From contig NZ_JAAIYA010000006.1 in NCBI RefSeq assembly GCF_010894405.1, positions 186,001-250,000 on the forward strand: a stretch of DNA of 64,000 nucleotides, given 5' to 3'. The position numbers and the translations under genes are program-made. This document shows, piece by piece, positions 63,581 to 64,000 of the stretch. The notes under the pieces are model-generated. The model was not told the DNA's origin, did not search any database, and worked only from the letters and a program-made list of their open reading frames with translations. The stretch comes from Pyxidicoccus caerfyrddinensis (GTDB taxonomy: Bacteria > Myxococcota > Myxococcia > Myxococcales > Myxococcaceae). How positions within the stretch are numbered: position 1 is the stretch's first letter; every line of letters starts with the position of its first letter.

Positions 63581-64000
63581 GCGAGGCTCAGGTGAAGACG
63601 CTGGGCGAGCGCCGGGCCTTCCCGCCGCTCCTGGCGGTGGACGGCATCAAGGTGCACTACGGCGCCATCCAGGCGCTCAAGGGCGTGTCGCTGACGGTGG
63701 GCAAGGGCGAGGTGGTGGCCCTCATCGGCGCCAACGGCGCGGGCAAGACGAGCACCCTGCGCGCGGTGAGCGGCATGCTCAAGCCCAGCGCCGGCCGGAT
63801 TACGCTCGAGGGCAAGGAGACCACGTCCCTCAAGGCGCACCAACTGGTGCCGCGCGGCATGGCGCACGCGCCGGAGGGGCGGGGCGTGTTCCCCAACCTC
63901 ACCGTGCTGGAGAACCTGGAGCTGGGCGCGTACCTGCGCAAGGACGCGGCCGGCATCCAGCAGGATTTGGAGAAGGGCTTCACGCTCTTCCCGGTGCTCA
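63577..64000 (+). CDS. livF: Branched-chain amino-acid ABC transporter ATPase LivF (partial, cut by window end)
   Basis: The first 141 codons are present. They show LLAVDGIKVHYGAIQALKGV, Walker A GANGAGKTST and GMAHAPEGRGVFPNLTVLEN, the last being diagnostic for LivF. The ABC signature and Walker B lie beyond the window. Translation starts at GTG 63577, overlapping the livG stop by four bases. It completes the livKHMGF order. Confidence 0.93.
   Translation, partial: MSEAQVKTLGERRAFPPLLAVDGIKVHYGAIQALKGVSLTVGKGEVVALIGANGAGKTSTLRAVSGMLKPSAGRITLEGKETTSLKAHQLVPRGMAHAPEGRGVFPNLTVLENLELGAYLRKDAAGIQQDLEKGFTLFPVL

Overview
The window is a GC-rich (about 70 percent), densely packed chromosomal segment from a delta-proteobacterial myxobacterium. 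It is most likely a member of the Myxococcaceae (Myxococcus, Pyxidicoccus or Corallococcus type). The assignment rests on family content: a Myxococcales-type sigma factor, two ADYC-domain proteins, very large fused Ser/Thr kinases, two unlinked chemosensory modules, many lipoproteins with EF-hand-like repeats, and Lys/Ala-rich histone-H1-like tails. I cannot name the species from the sequence alone.

Layout. 1-2030: a lipoprotein, the C-terminal remnant of a tyrosine recombinase, and a NYN-domain protein. 2276-8399: a co-directional signalling module made of a CHASE3/GAF hybrid histidine kinase with three receiver domains (split by one in-frame amber codon), CheR, receiver-less CheB, and a receiver-histidine kinase. 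8410-18029 (minus strand): a TPR-CHAT protease-like protein, two tandem ADYC-domain secreted proteins with matching upstream promoter-like motifs, and a 1350-residue protein joining an anti-sigma-type zinc motif, a Ser/Thr kinase, a STAND-type NTPase, a PEGA domain and a formylglycine-enzyme-like domain. This last gene is divergent from a Myxococcales family sigma factor (18058-18996). 19078-22176: a small secreted CarboxypepD-like protein, a 522-residue protein with an exact 222-bp internal repeat period, and thiL. 22249-30174: a chemosensory operon (MCP, YjbR domain with H1-like tail, CheW, CheY, CheA, CheC) whose order resembles the Myxococcus dif locus, running on into larB and larC.

30179-38518 (minus strand): a zinc-ribbon membrane protein and a Ycf46-type AAA ATPase, a double glyoxalase-fold protein, a Gfo/Idh/MocA oxidoreductase, an unrecognised 165-residue protein, a cNMP-binding histidine kinase whose phospho-acceptor His is replaced by Gly, and a DUF6311-like polytopic membrane protein. 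38583-47932 (minus strand) is the most striking unit: an apparent 9.3-kb operon of ECF sigma factor, zinc-finger anti-sigma-like membrane protein, secreted caspase-fold protein and three tandem lipoprotein paralogues of almost equal length. Directly upstream lies an array of nine 18-bp palindromes in two versions that differ by compensatory changes.

48500-64000: an unrecognised 218-residue protein, an extracellular nuclease-like lipoprotein, a coiled-coil/H1-tail protein, grpE-dnaK, a small membrane protein, a Ser/Thr kinase, two divergent DUF2382 stress-type proteins around a small membrane protein, and a livKHMGF branched-chain amino-acid ABC transporter operon cut by the window end in livF. 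Long open frames opposite these genes are GC-bias shadows and were left out.
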